Position numbers and translations under genes: made by a program. Source: CAVTLG01 sp963802635 (GTDB lineage: Bacteria > Chloroflexota > Ktedonobacteria > Ktedonobacterales > Ktedonobacteraceae). From it: 64,000 bases of DNA. The DNA lies in NCBI GenBank assembly GCA_963802635.1, contig CAWDJJ010000002.1, forward strand, positions 1,302,001-1,366,000, read 5' to 3'. Each line of letters starts with the position of its first letter. Position 1 is the first letter of the stretch. Below the pieces are notes generated by a model. It saw only the letters and a list, made by a program, of their open reading frames with translations. It ran no database searches and had not been told where the DNA came from. Positions 37,690 through 47,555 of the stretch are shown piece by piece.

Positions 37690-38487
37690 GTGGATGCTAG
37701 TGGAGAATATCCCAAAGGGAGACAGAAAGAAACGTCTCATTCAGAAAAAGAATTTACAATAAAAGATGCAGAAGGAGACTTATTGAGAAGATTATTATTT
37801 AAGCGGAATATGGATCGTAAATTTGACAAATTGGAAGAAAAATTTGACGCAAGGTGGCGAGATCTCGCTTCGATAGGAGATAGGGTGAATGACTTTAACT
37901 CAAAGGTATCAACTTTTAGATCAAGGATAAATAAGTTTAAGAGCAGGGTAAATGATTTTCGTAGCAAGGTAGCCGACTTTGCCTTTGAAACAACTGAGTT
38001 TAGCGCGGGAATAACTGGACTTAATGCAACGCTAGATGGCTCTTCTAGGGAGTGGGACGACAAGATTGTGGAGTGGGACGACAAGATTGTGGAGTGGGGC
38101 GACAAGATTGAGAAGTGGAGCAACAGGATTGAGAAGTGGAGTAAAAAGGGGGAAAAGTGGAACAAAGAGGTTGTGGAATGGGACAAGAGGTTTAGGGAGA
38201 TGAGCCAGTCCTCTTCTGTGGAGAAGCACCAGCCCCTACCAGAGAGGCTAGCAGACTGGGGAAGATTGGAAAGTGGACTCAAGACGTTTGAGGAAGAACT
38301 TCCGAAGCTGACATTGTCAGTTTCTACTGCGGAGCAGAGACTGAAGGACAAGATATCGATGTTGGAGAGGACAGAGGAGGCAGTTTCTACTGCGGAGCAT
38401 GAACTTACGGGACAGCAAGAAACTTTAAAGCAACAGAACCTTTTAATGAACGAAATGATGGAGAAAATGATCTCATTTGGGTTATGA
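37690..38487 (+). CDS. Coiled-coil protein with short tandem heptad-like repeats
   Basis: Start GTG 37690 follows AGGAGG. The 265-residue protein is highly charged and predicted as coiled coil. Residues about 55-105 repeat DRVNDFNSK, SRINKFKSR and SRVNDFRSK. Residues about 118-170 repeat EWDDKIVEWDDKIVEWGDKI and EKWSNRIEKWSKKGEKWN. The latter is a 7-residue unit with Trp at a fixed place. There is no signal or membrane segment. I do not recognise a family. The A-rich codon use differs from the urease genes, suggesting separate origin. A strong hairpin follows at 38517. Confidence 0.75.
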   Translation: MDASGEYPKGRQKETSHSEKEFTIKDAEGDLLRRLLFKRNMDRKFDKLEEKFDARWRDLASIGDRVNDFNSKVSTFRSRINKFKSRVNDFRSKVADFAFETTEFSAGITGLNATLDGSSREWDDKIVEWDDKIVEWGDKIEKWSNRIEKWSKKGEKWNKEVVEWDKRFREMSQSSSVEKHQPLPERLADWGRLESGLKTFEEELPKLTLSVSTAEQRLKDKISMLERTEEAVSTAEHELTGQQETLKQQNLLMNEMMEKMISFGL

Positions 38488-38516
38488 AGTAGCGCGATAA
38501 AGATGCCTCATTTATT

Positions 38517-38555
38517 AAGCGTCTCAAGTCTTTTGTGGAGATACTTGAGACGCTT
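38517..38555 (+). terminator. Strong hairpin after the coiled-coil gene
   Basis: AAGCGTCTCAAGT pairs with ACTTGAGACGCTT over 13 bp with a 13-nt loop. The following bases are only moderately T-rich. It lies between two convergent genes, so it may serve both strands. Confidence 0.7.
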
Positions 38556-38611
38556 CGTTATTACGCAATACTATACGCAGCAAAATGCCCCGTATCATCC
38601 CGGCTTCGACG

Positions 38612-38932
38612 CTAGGACTGTAAGTAACCGTAGCAATCGATCAAGCTTTTATCTTGTATCTCAAAGAGATTATTCACATGTTGCTCAAGCGTATCAACGC
38701 GTTGCTCCATTCCTTCAAAGCGACGATCAACGCTCTTCTTAAGCTCCCTGGTATTTTCTTCTTGTCGAGAAACAAGACCGAGAAGAATCGTGATATTCTC
38801 ATTAATTTCTTTCAAATTGAATGCTTTCGCAGAGGGTATACTTTCTGCTGCCTTTCTCTCGTCAAACAGGCGTTGTAATTCTAAGGCAGCTACTTTTCGT
38901 TCTAGCGCGGTTAGTTGATCATGAGTCGACAC
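38612..38932 (-). CDS. Small coiled-coil protein
   Basis: GTG 38932 is chosen because GAAGGAG lies at the right distance; an upstream start at 38968 is also open. About 107 residues form one long helix with heptads: LTALERKVAALELQRLFDER, ITILLGLVSRQEENTRELKK, RRFEGMEQRVDTLEQHVNNL. There is no known catalytic motif. It is convergent with the larger coiled-coil gene, and the two may form a related pair. Confidence 0.65.
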   Translation of the reverse strand: MSTHDQLTALERKVAALELQRLFDERKAAESIPSAKAFNLKEINENITILLGLVSRQEENTRELKKSVDRRFEGMEQRVDTLEQHVNNLFEIQDKSLIDCYGYLQS

Positions 38933-39673
38933 TGCCAGTACTCCTTCTCTCAATGTAAGTAAACACACGTATTTCCAATTTCAAAAGGAAAAACCGTTGT
39001 CCATCTTCCAGTATAACAAATTCATACAGAACTTTTATAGGGGTATAGAGGTAAAGTATTCTGATCCAGAAGTGGAATATCTGGCATATCCAATGGGGAA
39101 TGAAACACTCTGTGCTTCATTCGACCCTCGGTAGGCCATAGAATACCTGGACAGAGGTTGTATGATAGTACCCGTACATCCCTTGTCTCTCTACTATGTG
39201 AGATAGTGTTTGGTTTCAGTTCATATTACCTTCCATTCAGATGAGCCGAAGGCGCACTCCGCTCCGCCACATGAGCCGAAGGCTAGAAGCGATACTCTTG
39301 ATAGACAGTCAGAAACGAGGCTAGCGCCTCTATCCTTCGGATCATCTGACTGAAAAGAGTGCGCTTCGTTTGTGGCGCTCTAAGAGGGTGAAGCGTCAGC
39401 CGCTGATCCGATGAGTTGACTGCGCAGCAGTAGCTGCGACAGCAGCGTTGCTCATCGGAACAAGAACACGTTTCTGAATGCCTATGGGTATCAATACTGA
39501 CGAAACGTGTGCGCGTTCCAAACACTCTCTGAGAAGCTTTATCTGCTCACATTGTCAGACTGGACACATTTTGCTATAGTAACAGTGTCACCATTCGGGA
39601 TGTTCTCACTTGACAGCTTAACCATCCACGAGAGACAAATAGAATACTAGAGAGGACTCCAAAGGAACTACTT
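38933..39673. other. Long intergenic region carrying a composite miniature element
   Basis: It contains the element at 39201-39530 and otherwise AT-rich sequence. No gene is supported; an open frame at 39283-39525 lies wholly inside the element. The promoter of the cupredoxin gene should be near 39560-39650, but boxes are unclear. Confidence 0.5.
39201..39530. repeat. Composite miniature element (family B ends, family A inside)
   Basis: Outer ends AGATAGTGTTTGG and CCAAACACTCTCT match the minimal element at 29554-29613. Inside, 39223-39491 has family A ends and an interior like 35560-35809. Family A is therefore nested in or fused to family B. Confidence 0.8.
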
Positions 39674-40057
39674 ATGCATAAAAAGGTCTTATTTGCCTTG
39701 ATCGGCTTTACACTTTTAACTGTTTTGCTCTCTGCTTGCCGCATCATTGACGCTAGCACGATCCCTCAGAACCCTAAAGCTACAATGGGTATCAATAACT
39801 TTATCATCTCAGCCTTGACGATCAAGAAGGGACAAAGCGTTGACCTCGTCGATACCGTAGCGGCAGCGCACGTCATCGGCAACGGCCAATGGGCAAACGG
39901 CAAGGCCGAACCCGGTACCGAAACTGGCGCACCAGCAGTCTCCCTCAGCTTCTCGGGCAATGAAACGAAAACCATCGGCCCTTTCAATAGTGCTGGTGTC
40001 TTTCATATCTACTGTAGCATACACCCGGGTATGAATCTCGTTGTGACTGTCCAGTGA
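39674..40057 (+). CDS. Cupredoxin-like lipoprotein
   Basis: The 127-residue protein begins with a lipoprotein signal peptide (LFALIGFTLLTVLLSAC; lipobox LSAC, Cys 21). The mature part is a single cupredoxin domain. Copper ligands are visible as His in AAAHVIGNG and as Cys, His and Met in YCSIHPGM, the type 1 blue-copper arrangement. It should be anchored outside the membrane and carry electrons; the partner is unknown. A rho-independent terminator follows at 40093. Confidence 0.88.
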   Translation: MHKKVLFALIGFTLLTVLLSACRIIDASTIPQNPKATMGINNFIISALTIKKGQSVDLVDTVAAAHVIGNGQWANGKAEPGTETGAPAVSLSFSGNETKTIGPFNSAGVFHIYCSIHPGMNLVVTVQ

Positions 40058-40092
40058 CGAGACGCATTCATACCCAGATTTCAGCAGCAGCA

Positions 40093-40128
40093 ATCTCTCT
40101 CGCGCAAAGCACGAGAGAGATCTTTTTT
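40093..40128 (+). terminator. Rho-independent terminator
   Basis: ATCTCTCTCG pairs with CGAGAGAGAT, followed by CTTTTTT. It ends the cupredoxin gene. Confidence 0.9.
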
Positions 40129-40242
40129 AGGTAGTGCATAGTACTTTTATGGTAGCTTTTACGGTCCACAATGCAAGCTTTCACGATGAATATGCTATAC
40201 TATGCCACAGTGTTGTACAGTGATAAAGGTACATTCAGTTTT

Positions 40243-40866
40243 ATGCAACCACCAATTGAAAAACAAGTCAAAAACGGCGCTTCTGCCTTTCTCTATCTCA
40301 AGTGTGGAGCGATCCTTTCGCTCTTCTTATTGAGCGCGCTTATCGTTGCCTGCAGTACCAGTGGCACACCGACAACAGCCAACCTGAGCGAGCCAACTGT
40401 CACCGTGACGATCCAGCTTGGTAATAGCGATCAATCACCTACGCCAACGGCTTCGCCTTATTATTGCGGAGCCTGGGTGACTAACGCAACCCCCTCCTCC
40501 GCAGCGGGTACTGTGGTCGTCAACGCAAAATTCACGCAGAACGTCAACGGAAACCCTGTAGGCATTGGAGATGCCACCGCTCAAGCCACTGTTCTGTGGG
40601 CTGATGGCACCAGCGAAGCGCTTTCCGTCACGACCACCAGCGATGGCCTGGCGATCTTTGATGTTGCTCTTCCAACAAACACTCAAGGCTTGCTCAACAA
40701 GGAAACGCTGGTCACTATCACCTTTGCCAAGGCAGGTATTCCCACGTGTACCGTAGATCAAGCCAGAGCCGCGTATTTCGTGGTTGTTCAAGGCACGCCG
40801 ATGGTAACGCCGACTGCAACAATCGGTCTACCAAACCCTGTCGGTGGCAGGCGCAGAAAGCCCTAG
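40243..40866 (+). CDS. Lipoprotein with Ig-like (Big) domain
   Basis: ATG 40243 gives a signal segment AILSLFLLSALIVAC with a Cys for lipid attachment. A Thr/Pro-rich linker (SDQSPTPTASP) follows. One beta-sandwich domain is predicted from ATAQATVLWADGTSEALSVT and TTSDGLAIFDVALPTNTQGL, like bacterial Ig-like domains. Two cysteines in the mature part may pair. It ends with a basic RRRKP. Function is unknown; it is surface-exposed by inference. An upstream start at 40171 is open but adds a second poor hydrophobic stretch. Confidence 0.7.
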   Translation: MQPPIEKQVKNGASAFLYLKCGAILSLFLLSALIVACSTSGTPTTANLSEPTVTVTIQLGNSDQSPTPTASPYYCGAWVTNATPSSAAGTVVVNAKFTQNVNGNPVGIGDATAQATVLWADGTSEALSVTTTSDGLAIFDVALPTNTQGLLNKETLVTITFAKAGIPTCTVDQARAAYFVVVQGTPMVTPTATIGLPNPVGGRRRKP

Positions 40867-40930
40867 CTAACATAGGCCGCTCTAACTAAAAGCTGACAGG
40901 CGCTTTTTTCGACTTGGTGCTTCGGCCCAA

Positions 40931-41848
40931 TCAGGCAAAAAACACTGAGGTATCAGAGACGGTTGTACTCTCTGTACTTTGAAAAAGCGCCTGGATGGTC
41001 ACATTGGTCTGGATAGTCACGACTGCGGTCTGACCTACATTCGTTATTGTCGTACTTGAAGCCTGTTCAAAGCTGTGATGTATCGCGACAGCTTCGGTTG
41101 TTACCCCTCTCGATATCGTCTCTGCCTGAGTAAGAATGATCGTTCTCCCCAGCACATGTCGAATTACCTCCACATGTGATGATATACAAAAGTCGGAAAA
41201 TGAGATAATCACGGGCGTCTGATGATCAACTTGTGAGATGGCACCAGTAGAGCGGGTATTATGGCATTCTAACCTACCTATATGGGCTGTAAACGGTCCC
41301 GCCATCGGCACAGCTATAGCCAGTTCTCCTCTCGCAACCAGTGTCACCATGCAGAACATGATTGCCATCGAGCAACCACAAACAGACCAGAATAGCGGAC
41401 GACTCCTGATTTTTTTCTCCGGTTGCCAGGCTATGACATAGCTACTTCCGATGATCCCCAGGACCATTCCGATGCCAAAACCGCCCAGCACTGTGACCAG
41501 TGAAACGAGAGACAGGACCACACCAACAGCTCCGGCCACCAGAGCATGATCAGGAGCCAACAGGTCAACGAGTCCCATTGCGCAGAGCAGTCCCGCAACC
41601 AGGAGTCCTGCCCACGGGGTACTTACTGGCAACATGTCGCTCTGGAGCAAACTAACAGGCTCCCAGAGCATGAGTAAGCTCGCAAGAAGGACACAAAAGG
41701 CTCCCCAGCATGGGCGTTGCTGGCACCAGCGCCGGATACCCCGCCAGAACCTCCCTAGCGCCGTCTGGGGATCTCTGTGGCGTGATCTGGCATGAGCCTG
41801 TCCTGAACGAGGTGTCGCAGGCTCTCCTCTTATCAAACGCGTGATCAT
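40931..41848 (-). CDS. DUF6114-like membrane protein
   Basis: This 305-residue protein starts with a basic cytoplasmic tail, then a DUF6114-like block of four membrane segments: GAFCVLLASLLMLWEPVSLL, WAGLLVAGLLCAMGLVDLLA, AGAVGVVLSLVSLVTVLGGF and GIGMVLGIIGSSYVIAWQ. A fifth segment near residue 175 is followed by an external beta-rich domain with many Thr. It lies convergent to the Ig-like lipoprotein gene. DUF6114 proteins in Actinobacteria pair with DUF6230; no partner is seen here. Function is unknown. Confidence 0.65.
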   Translation of the reverse strand: MITRLIRGEPATPRSGQAHARSRHRDPQTALGRFWRGIRRWCQQRPCWGAFCVLLASLLMLWEPVSLLQSDMLPVSTPWAGLLVAGLLCAMGLVDLLAPDHALVAGAVGVVLSLVSLVTVLGGFGIGMVLGIIGSSYVIAWQPEKKIRSRPLFWSVCGCSMAIMFCMVTLVARGELAIAVPMAGPFTAHIGRLECHNTRSTGAISQVDHQTPVIISFSDFCISSHVEVIRHVLGRTIILTQAETISRGVTTEAVAIHHSFEQASSTTITNVGQTAVVTIQTNVTIQALFQSTESTTVSDTSVFFA

Positions 41849-42492
41849 GTGCTACTCCTTATATATGCTATCATTTTCTACGAGCGTTTAAACGGTCTCT
41901 GTCCTTCCCGGGAAAATGTTTGGGAATGGACGCAGAAACTCGTTTAAAGGGAACGAATGATAATCAGGCAGGTTATATTTCTTTGCATGCAAGATGAGAT
42001 GATATTGCTATGGGTATGTGTAAAGCGGTGACGCTTCTTTCTTCTCTTAATCGGTAGCACACACATGATCTGATAGGACTATAGGACCTGAAATGAGACA
42101 TGGCTCATGACCTCCCACACGGTACAAAATCCTGTATAAGAACTTCCTCATACTCACCTCATAAGCGTAAGACCGGTATAAGACATCACGCTATTCCGTA
42201 TAATATCCAGAATTATGTATAAGATTTTTCTTTTCCTCTATCTCTCTACATTGCAGGAGCGCGCACATATGGCTATTCACTCCAATTGAAAGCGCGAAGT
42301 TCCGTAGGAGATGACCGCAAGCACATCACCCTATACTGCTTATAGATGTTGTGAATGTAGGAGCATCGCACTGCACAGGTGTCTTTCCCGGCATCTGGCA
42401 GACAGAAGCCCGGCACTCTGCCAGGCGACTGGAGTTGATGAAGTCGGTATGCGAAGTGGTACAGATGATGGAAACGCTTCTCGTACGTTCAT
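41849..42492. other. Long intergenic region with recurrent GTATAAG motifs
   Basis: No gene is supported in 640 bp. TGTATAAG (42133), GGTATAAG (42175), CGTATAAT (42198) and TGTATAAG (42216) are clustered with related CATAAGCGTAAG (42160). They could be binding sites or -10-like boxes for the membrane-protein gene downstream. Confidence 0.5.
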
Positions 42493-43236
42493 TTGAAAGA
42501 TGTAAGGGGGATTGTATTTGTGGGGTATGAATCAGTAACACCGTCACTCGCCGACCAAAAAACTGCTCACCGCCACCCAGACGACCGCGAGAGCACGTGG
42601 ACAGAGCCAGCAACACTGGCAGCAGTGCAGAAGTCACGCACAATGCTACGCTCACACTCTTATGCACAACCAGACCATTGGCAACAGAAAAGGACGATAG
42701 TTGGAGCGTACGACCGGGCAGAACCATCGGCCCAACTGGTAGCAAGGCGCAATACCTTGATTGCGGCAGTGCGTATCGCCTTCGGGGTACTGTGGGCCTG
42801 TGATGCCTGGTTCAAATGGCAACCGGCCTTCATCACCAACTTCGCACAGTTTTCTACACAGTCGATCAATGGTCAGCCCCCCGTCATTAGCGCATGGCTA
42901 ACATTCTGGAGCCATGTAGTCAGCCTGAATGCACACAGCTTTGCCCATGGCGTGGCTATCGGTGAGACATGCATCGCCCTGTGCTTGATCTTTGGAGCCT
43001 TCACGAACCTGGCATGCAGTGCAGGCATCCTGCTCACACTCTTGAGTTGGGCAACACTGGATGGTCTGGGGGGACTCTTTGGACGAGGAAGCATCGACAT
43101 CGGCCTTATTATCGTCTACGTGCTGGTCTTCCTTGGCCTGATACTGAGTAACGCCGGGCAGACCCTGGGAGTGGATCGCTCCCTGTCAACAAAACTGGGA
43201 CGCTGGACGTTTCTAGCAACTGGTCCCATGCAGTAA
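42493..43236 (+). CDS. DoxX-like membrane protein
   Basis: The membrane part (residues about 85-247) has four hydrophobic helices. It begins RIAFGVLWACDAWFKWQPAF and includes GVAIGETCIALCLIFGAFTN and LIIVYVLVFLGLILSNAGQT, like DoxX/TQO small subunits. The family links to thiosulfate:quinone oxidation or redox stress; the precise role is unknown. The start is uncertain: TTG 42493 gives the longest frame and ATG 42643 is a plausible alternative. The next gene starts 134 bp later on the same strand. Confidence 0.65.
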   Translation: MKDVRGIVFVGYESVTPSLADQKTAHRHPDDRESTWTEPATLAAVQKSRTMLRSHSYAQPDHWQQKRTIVGAYDRAEPSAQLVARRNTLIAAVRIAFGVLWACDAWFKWQPAFITNFAQFSTQSINGQPPVISAWLTFWSHVVSLNAHSFAHGVAIGETCIALCLIFGAFTNLACSAGILLTLLSWATLDGLGGLFGRGSIDIGLIIVYVLVFLGLILSNAGQTLGVDRSLSTKLGRWTFLATGPMQ

Positions 43237-43369
43237 TCATGACACAAGATGCGTACCAGCAGGCCCACGCTGGGCATGCGAGTGCGCATAGTCCGAGAAG
43301 GTGTTTGTTAAGAGCACAATGTTCTCTGATGGTGAGCCGACCGGCAAACACGTTCTGAGAGGAGCATCT

Positions 43370-45532
43370 ATGTCGTACAATGAGGCATCAAGATTTTCTG
43401 GCAGCATGGGGCCAATACACCCGGCTATGGGTCCTGGCGGCTTCATAGAAGGTAGGCCAGAAGCAGCATATGGCTATGGCCGCAAAGACAAAGCGCGTGA
43501 GCAGGAACAACCATTCTTGCATGGCGAAGCCCTGGCGCGTGATCCGGCGGCAGAACACTATGGCCCCTGGATTGTACTGGGCTTTGCGGCTGCATTTTCC
43601 CTCTTCCTGATTTTCATGGTCCTACTCGGACAAGAACCGGGGAAAAGCTTCTTTCTCAAAGGCTCATCCGACATCTTACAGTTTGTAGGAGAAGGGCTGG
43701 GCTTCGTCTTCTGTATGCGCATTGCGCTGCGGTTACGCAACGTTTCTGCTAATCTGCGCCGCGAATTGTTACAAAAAAGCGCAGAACGTCGTTCGCCAAA
43801 TGAGTTAGCTGCAGCACACTCTGAGGCACAGGCTGCACAGCGTGCATTCATCGCCTGGAGCTTGCTGGCTATCGGTATTGCCCTGTATGCCAGTGGTCAG
43901 GCCGTATGGACCAGCTATGATATACGCATGAATAGCGCCGATGTGCCATTTCCTGGTCTCTATGATACTGGTTTTGTACTCTCTTACCCGTTCTTTCTGC
44001 TCGGCACATTGTTATTGACACGGCGTAACAAAGCATCAGTTGGGCGCATACGCCTGATCCTGGATGCTCTGGCGGTCATTGGCGCATCGCTGGCACTCTC
44101 CTGGTTCTTCCTGTTAAGTCCATTGATTGCCGGTCTGGCACAGGCACCCAGCACTGGCGCAGCCTTTCTCTCTGTCTACTTCCCAACTGGAGACTTGTTC
44201 CTGGTTGCAGTTGGCGCGTTTCTTATGTTCAGTCCACTGGCGAGTCGCGCACAACAACCCGTCTTCATGCTTCTCTGTATGGGCCTGTTCTTCCTGGCGA
44301 TTACCGATAGCCTGCTATCGTTCTATTCGCTCTCGAACAACTTCAACACCGGTACTGTACAAGATGTCTTATGGCCGCTGAGCATGGCACTGATCGGGCT
44401 GGCCGCTATTGAGTACCCACGCAGCGTGGCACGCGAACAGGAACAAGTTGAACGCACGAAGAATGCCGGTCTCAGTATCTCTTCGCTACTGGCACCGGGA
44501 CGCTTCGCACAACTCAGCGCGACCGCACAAACCATTGCGCCATTCATCCTGGTCATCGCCACCTGTGCCCTGTTGCTCACCAACGTGGCAACACGCGGTG
44601 GTAAAACCCTGCTGCAAGCCGACGTGGTGGCGTTAGCGTTGATCTTGATCGTGATTGCGCGTCAGGCCCTGACCCTGTTGGAAAACAACCGCCTGACCAT
44701 GCAGATGCGCGGCGAGCTGGTGATCTCACGCCGCGAACTACAGGTAACACGGCGCGAAGCTGATGAGGCAACGCGCACTGCCCAGGATAAACGTGCTATG
44801 GATGAAGGCGTAGCGGCGCTACGTGAAGTGCATGCGCGAGTGGCGCGAGGAGACCTGGCAACACGAGCACCCACAGTCCCTGGGCCACTGCTACCAATCG
44901 CCATCAGCCTCAACCTGATGCTAGATCGACTCAGCGCCCTATCATTACGCGGATCAAAATACGATCAGATCGCGCATGATTGCCGGTTACTGCAAGAAGG
45001 AGTGGAGCGCTTAGGGCAAGGCTTAGCTCCCTGGCCGGTGAATCAGCCCCCACCAAAGAGCGCGGCAGAGCTACATTCGATCTTTCTCAGCCTCTCACAC
45101 TTACAACGTATTCAGGAGAGTCAATGGCGGCGAACGAGTGGCGCACTGGAGTCTATTAGTACTCTTACCCGGCGCATACGCGATGCAATTAGCGACCTCA
45201 AGCACTCATCGACCTTCAACGAGTTAGCGACGGCGAGCTTTGAACGCATGAGTCTCGACCGCGTTGCACGCGAGATTCACTTGCTGGAGCAGCAACTGCA
45301 CAATACGCTGAACCAGATCGCGCAAATGAATCCACGCCCAGAGTTGGAAGCAGCACAGTCAGCCCACCATCCAGAGCAAGGAGACAGAGTGTATTCACAA
45401 AACGGCTACGGACGCGCAAGAGAGCACAATGCAGAGCCGCATCAAGTACCTCAGGAGCACAATCCGTACAACCCTTACAGTCATCGCATGGCGCAAGCAT
45501 ATCGTATGCAGAAAGTCCCCATGGAGGAATAA
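43370..45532 (+). CDS. Ten-TM membrane protein with HAMP-like and coiled-coil C-terminus
   Basis: ATG 43370 follows GAGAGGAGC; an earlier frame from 43301 is less likely. A Gly/Pro-rich N-tail precedes about ten membrane helices (for example WIVLGFAAAFSLFLIFMVLL, IRLILDALAVIGASLALSWF, ADVVALALILIVIARQALTL). After them, LREVHARVARGDLATRAP and LPIAISLNLMLDRL resemble a HAMP linker. A helical region then ends in a Gln/His/Asn-rich tail. No kinase, cyclase or methyl-accepting domain is seen. A sensor or signal-relay role is inferred. A hairpin follows at 45550. Confidence 0.7.
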   Translation: MSYNEASRFSGSMGPIHPAMGPGGFIEGRPEAAYGYGRKDKAREQEQPFLHGEALARDPAAEHYGPWIVLGFAAAFSLFLIFMVLLGQEPGKSFFLKGSSDILQFVGEGLGFVFCMRIALRLRNVSANLRRELLQKSAERRSPNELAAAHSEAQAAQRAFIAWSLLAIGIALYASGQAVWTSYDIRMNSADVPFPGLYDTGFVLSYPFFLLGTLLLTRRNKASVGRIRLILDALAVIGASLALSWFFLLSPLIAGLAQAPSTGAAFLSVYFPTGDLFLVAVGAFLMFSPLASRAQQPVFMLLCMGLFFLAITDSLLSFYSLSNNFNTGTVQDVLWPLSMALIGLAAIEYPRSVAREQEQVERTKNAGLSISSLLAPGRFAQLSATAQTIAPFILVIATCALLLTNVATRGGKTLLQADVVALALILIVIARQALTLLENNRLTMQMRGELVISRRELQVTRREADEATRTAQDKRAMDEGVAALREVHARVARGDLATRAPTVPGPLLPIAISLNLMLDRLSALSLRGSKYDQIAHDCRLLQEGVERLGQGLAPWPVNQPPPKSAAELHSIFLSLSHLQRIQESQWRRTSGALESISTLTRRIRDAISDLKHSSTFNELATASFERMSLDRVAREIHLLEQQLHNTLNQIAQMNPRPELEAAQSAHHPEQGDRVYSQNGYGRAREHNAEPHQVPQEHNPYNPYSHRMAQAYRMQKVPMEE

Positions 45533-45549
45533 TCCAACACGTGTGTCAC

Positions 45550-45573
45550 GGCACCCCAACATAATGGGGTGCC
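45550..45573 (+). terminator. Hairpin after the ten-TM gene
   Basis: GGCACCCC pairs with GGGGTGCC across an 8-nt loop, 18 bp past the stop. There is no T-run, so termination may be partial. Confidence 0.6.
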
Positions 45574-45647
45574 CAGAGCGGTATAGCAGGGGAAAACGAG
45601 TTCAGCAGATAGCATGGAAGCGGAGAATGCATATTCGAAAATTGCTT

Positions 45648-45729
45648 ATATTGCCTTGCATTCAGATGAGAAATATGCGGAAGCATATTTCTAGCAGCGA
45701 GAGCGGCGTTTCTGAATGCTTATGGGTAT
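45648..45729. repeat. Miniature element family A, short copy
   Basis: The 82-bp copy keeps both ends (ATATTGCCTTGCATTCAG and CTGAATGCTTATGGGTAT) and an inner hairpin around GAAATATGC/GCATATTTC. It lies upstream of the kinase gene; the rest of 45533-45832 shows nothing else. Confidence 0.85.
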
Positions 45730-45832
45730 GAGATGAAAGTTGCACGTACTCTCCGGCACCCAAAGCAATTTCCGATTGTAGTGGGGCGTCCTGGCAGAAA
45801 CCAGGCCAAGTGCCCAGAAAAGGCAGAACAAG

Positions 45833-47321
45833 ATGGACAATAAAACATACAACGAGGCTCGCGAGGAGACAACATCGTTTTGTCTTGGACATCCTCCTCA
45901 CCCCTTGCAAGCCGGGGAGATTGTCTGTCGCATCTGCGGAACCCTGGCAGCAGGGGCCAGCCTGGGACACTACCAGGCACAAAAGCTCCTGGGAACAGGG
46001 AGAAGCGGGCAGGCGTACCTGGCCGCTCACCAGCGCTCAGGTCAATCAGTCGTGATCAAACTCTTTCCGCAAGATCCAGCGAGGCATCCATCTATGGGAC
46101 GCTGCGCGGCGTGAAGTACGTGTGGTTACGGCGCTGCGCCACAATGCCATTTTGCCCGTCTTCAGTTGTACAACCTGGAACCCTGACAATACAAGCCAGT
46201 CGGGCTATGAATGGCAACCGGGACGTGAACAAGATGGCTATCTGCTCACGCTGTGTCAATATATCCCTGGCACATTCAACAACTTTATCGCCCACTATCA
46301 GCAAAAAGAGATTCAGAGAGCATTGTACGAAAAGGGTATCGCCCCCATCGGTATCTTGATGAATCTCATTCAGCAAATAGGTTCAGCTTTAAGTACTGCC
46401 CATGCGCGAAATATCGTGCACGGCGCACTCATACCGCACAATATTCTGTTAGCGAGCCAGGAGCGCCTCTGGATAGCGGATTTTGGCCTGGCACGCTTGC
46501 ATCCACCCACGGCACCCTATTTGCCTCCAGAACTCTATGCCGCCAGCAGTGCCAGTGTGCATACAGGAGACACGAGCGCGTATTGGCATACAGTCACACC
46601 TGCCAGCGATCAGTATATGTTCGCAATCTTATGCCAGCAATTATTCTCACGCATACTGCACCCAACCGATTACGAATATCTGCATCCTGTACTCCAGCGC
46701 GCGACACAACAAAGGCCAGCACATCGTTATCCGAATGTCGAACTCTTCGTCCAGGATCTACTCGCGCTGACCATGAATACACCGCCATCGCCTCCTGTAC
46801 GAGATCACGCACCCGAACGTTCCGGAGGAAAGCTGGATAGATACAGCTCAATGACACCTGCACCATCTGGCAGTAGAGCCATGGCGATGACGCCAGTACT
46901 GCCACAGCCAGCGCTACGGCAGCAGTTTGCCAGCCCTTATACGCCAGCGCCAGCACAGCCGTTCGCCCCGCTCACGCCGACGCCTCAAGCCATCCCGTTG
47001 ACGCCAGGTGCATTGCTCACAACCAATGATTGGGAGAAGCGCGGCGATAAGTTCTTCACGATGCATGACTACGAAGAGGCATTGAAGGCTTATCATCACG
47101 CATTGGAAGTGAACCCGCAGAAGGCTTCGCTCTGGCTGGCAATGGGTGACACCTACTTTGCCCTGGAGCGCTATAAAGAAGCTCTTATGGCCTACGAGCA
47201 GGCAGTGTATCTGAATCCCAACGAAGCGCAAGCCTGGTCAAGTCGCGGCACGGTACTCGACGCGTTGGGACGGCATCAGGAGGCTCTGGACTGTTATGAG
47301 CGCGCCGAGCAACTACACTAG
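45833..47321 (+). pseudogene. Zinc-ribbon Ser/Thr kinase-like protein with TPRs, frameshifted, atypical active site
   Basis: ATG 45833 opens with a likely metal-binding pattern (CLGH ... CRICG). The P-loop LGTGRSGQAYLA and the lysine strand VVIKLF follow. The frame changes near 46095. The next frame runs ARREVRVVTALRHNAILPVF to the stop at 47321. The catalytic loop reads VHGALIPHNILL, with Ala in place of the usual Asp, while IADFGLA is intact. This suggests a pseudokinase or very weak kinase. After a Pro-rich linker, residues from about 395 on carry three TPRs (DYEEALKAYHHALEVNP, RYKEALMAYEQAVYLNP, RHQEALDCYERAEQL). No membrane segment is seen. The break near 46095 disrupts the N-lobe. Confidence 0.75.
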
Positions 47322-47440
47322 ACGGACAGGCAATCTACTATGAAATACGAGAACAATGCAAAGTGGCATGGTCATGATGTGCGCGATGTGCAGAGAGTCG
47401 CAAGTTCATACACAGCCTTCGACACATTAAATAGTCTACG

Positions 47441-47470
47441 TTGACAAATACACCAGAAAGATCATAAAGT
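47441..47470 (+). promoter_or_regulatory. Possible sigma70-type promoter
   Basis: TTGACA (47441-47446) and TAAAGT (47465-47470) are 18 bp apart, about 85 bp before the membrane-protein start at 47556. The -35 is perfect and the -10 weak. Confidence 0.45.
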
Positions 47471-47555
47471 GTAGTTTATTAATAAGAGGAATATTTCTTG
47501 TACGTTGTTTTATCTACACATCATCATTGCATTCATTAGAAAGGACGGAACACCC

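Noticed and set aside
35884..38487. Search for a frameshifted ureC after ureB.
   Set aside because: No UreC motifs appear in any frame of 37444-37689, and the next gene is a coiled-coil protein.
39283..39525. Minus-strand open frame of 80 codons.
   Set aside because: It lies wholly inside a miniature repeat element and has no ribosome site or family likeness.
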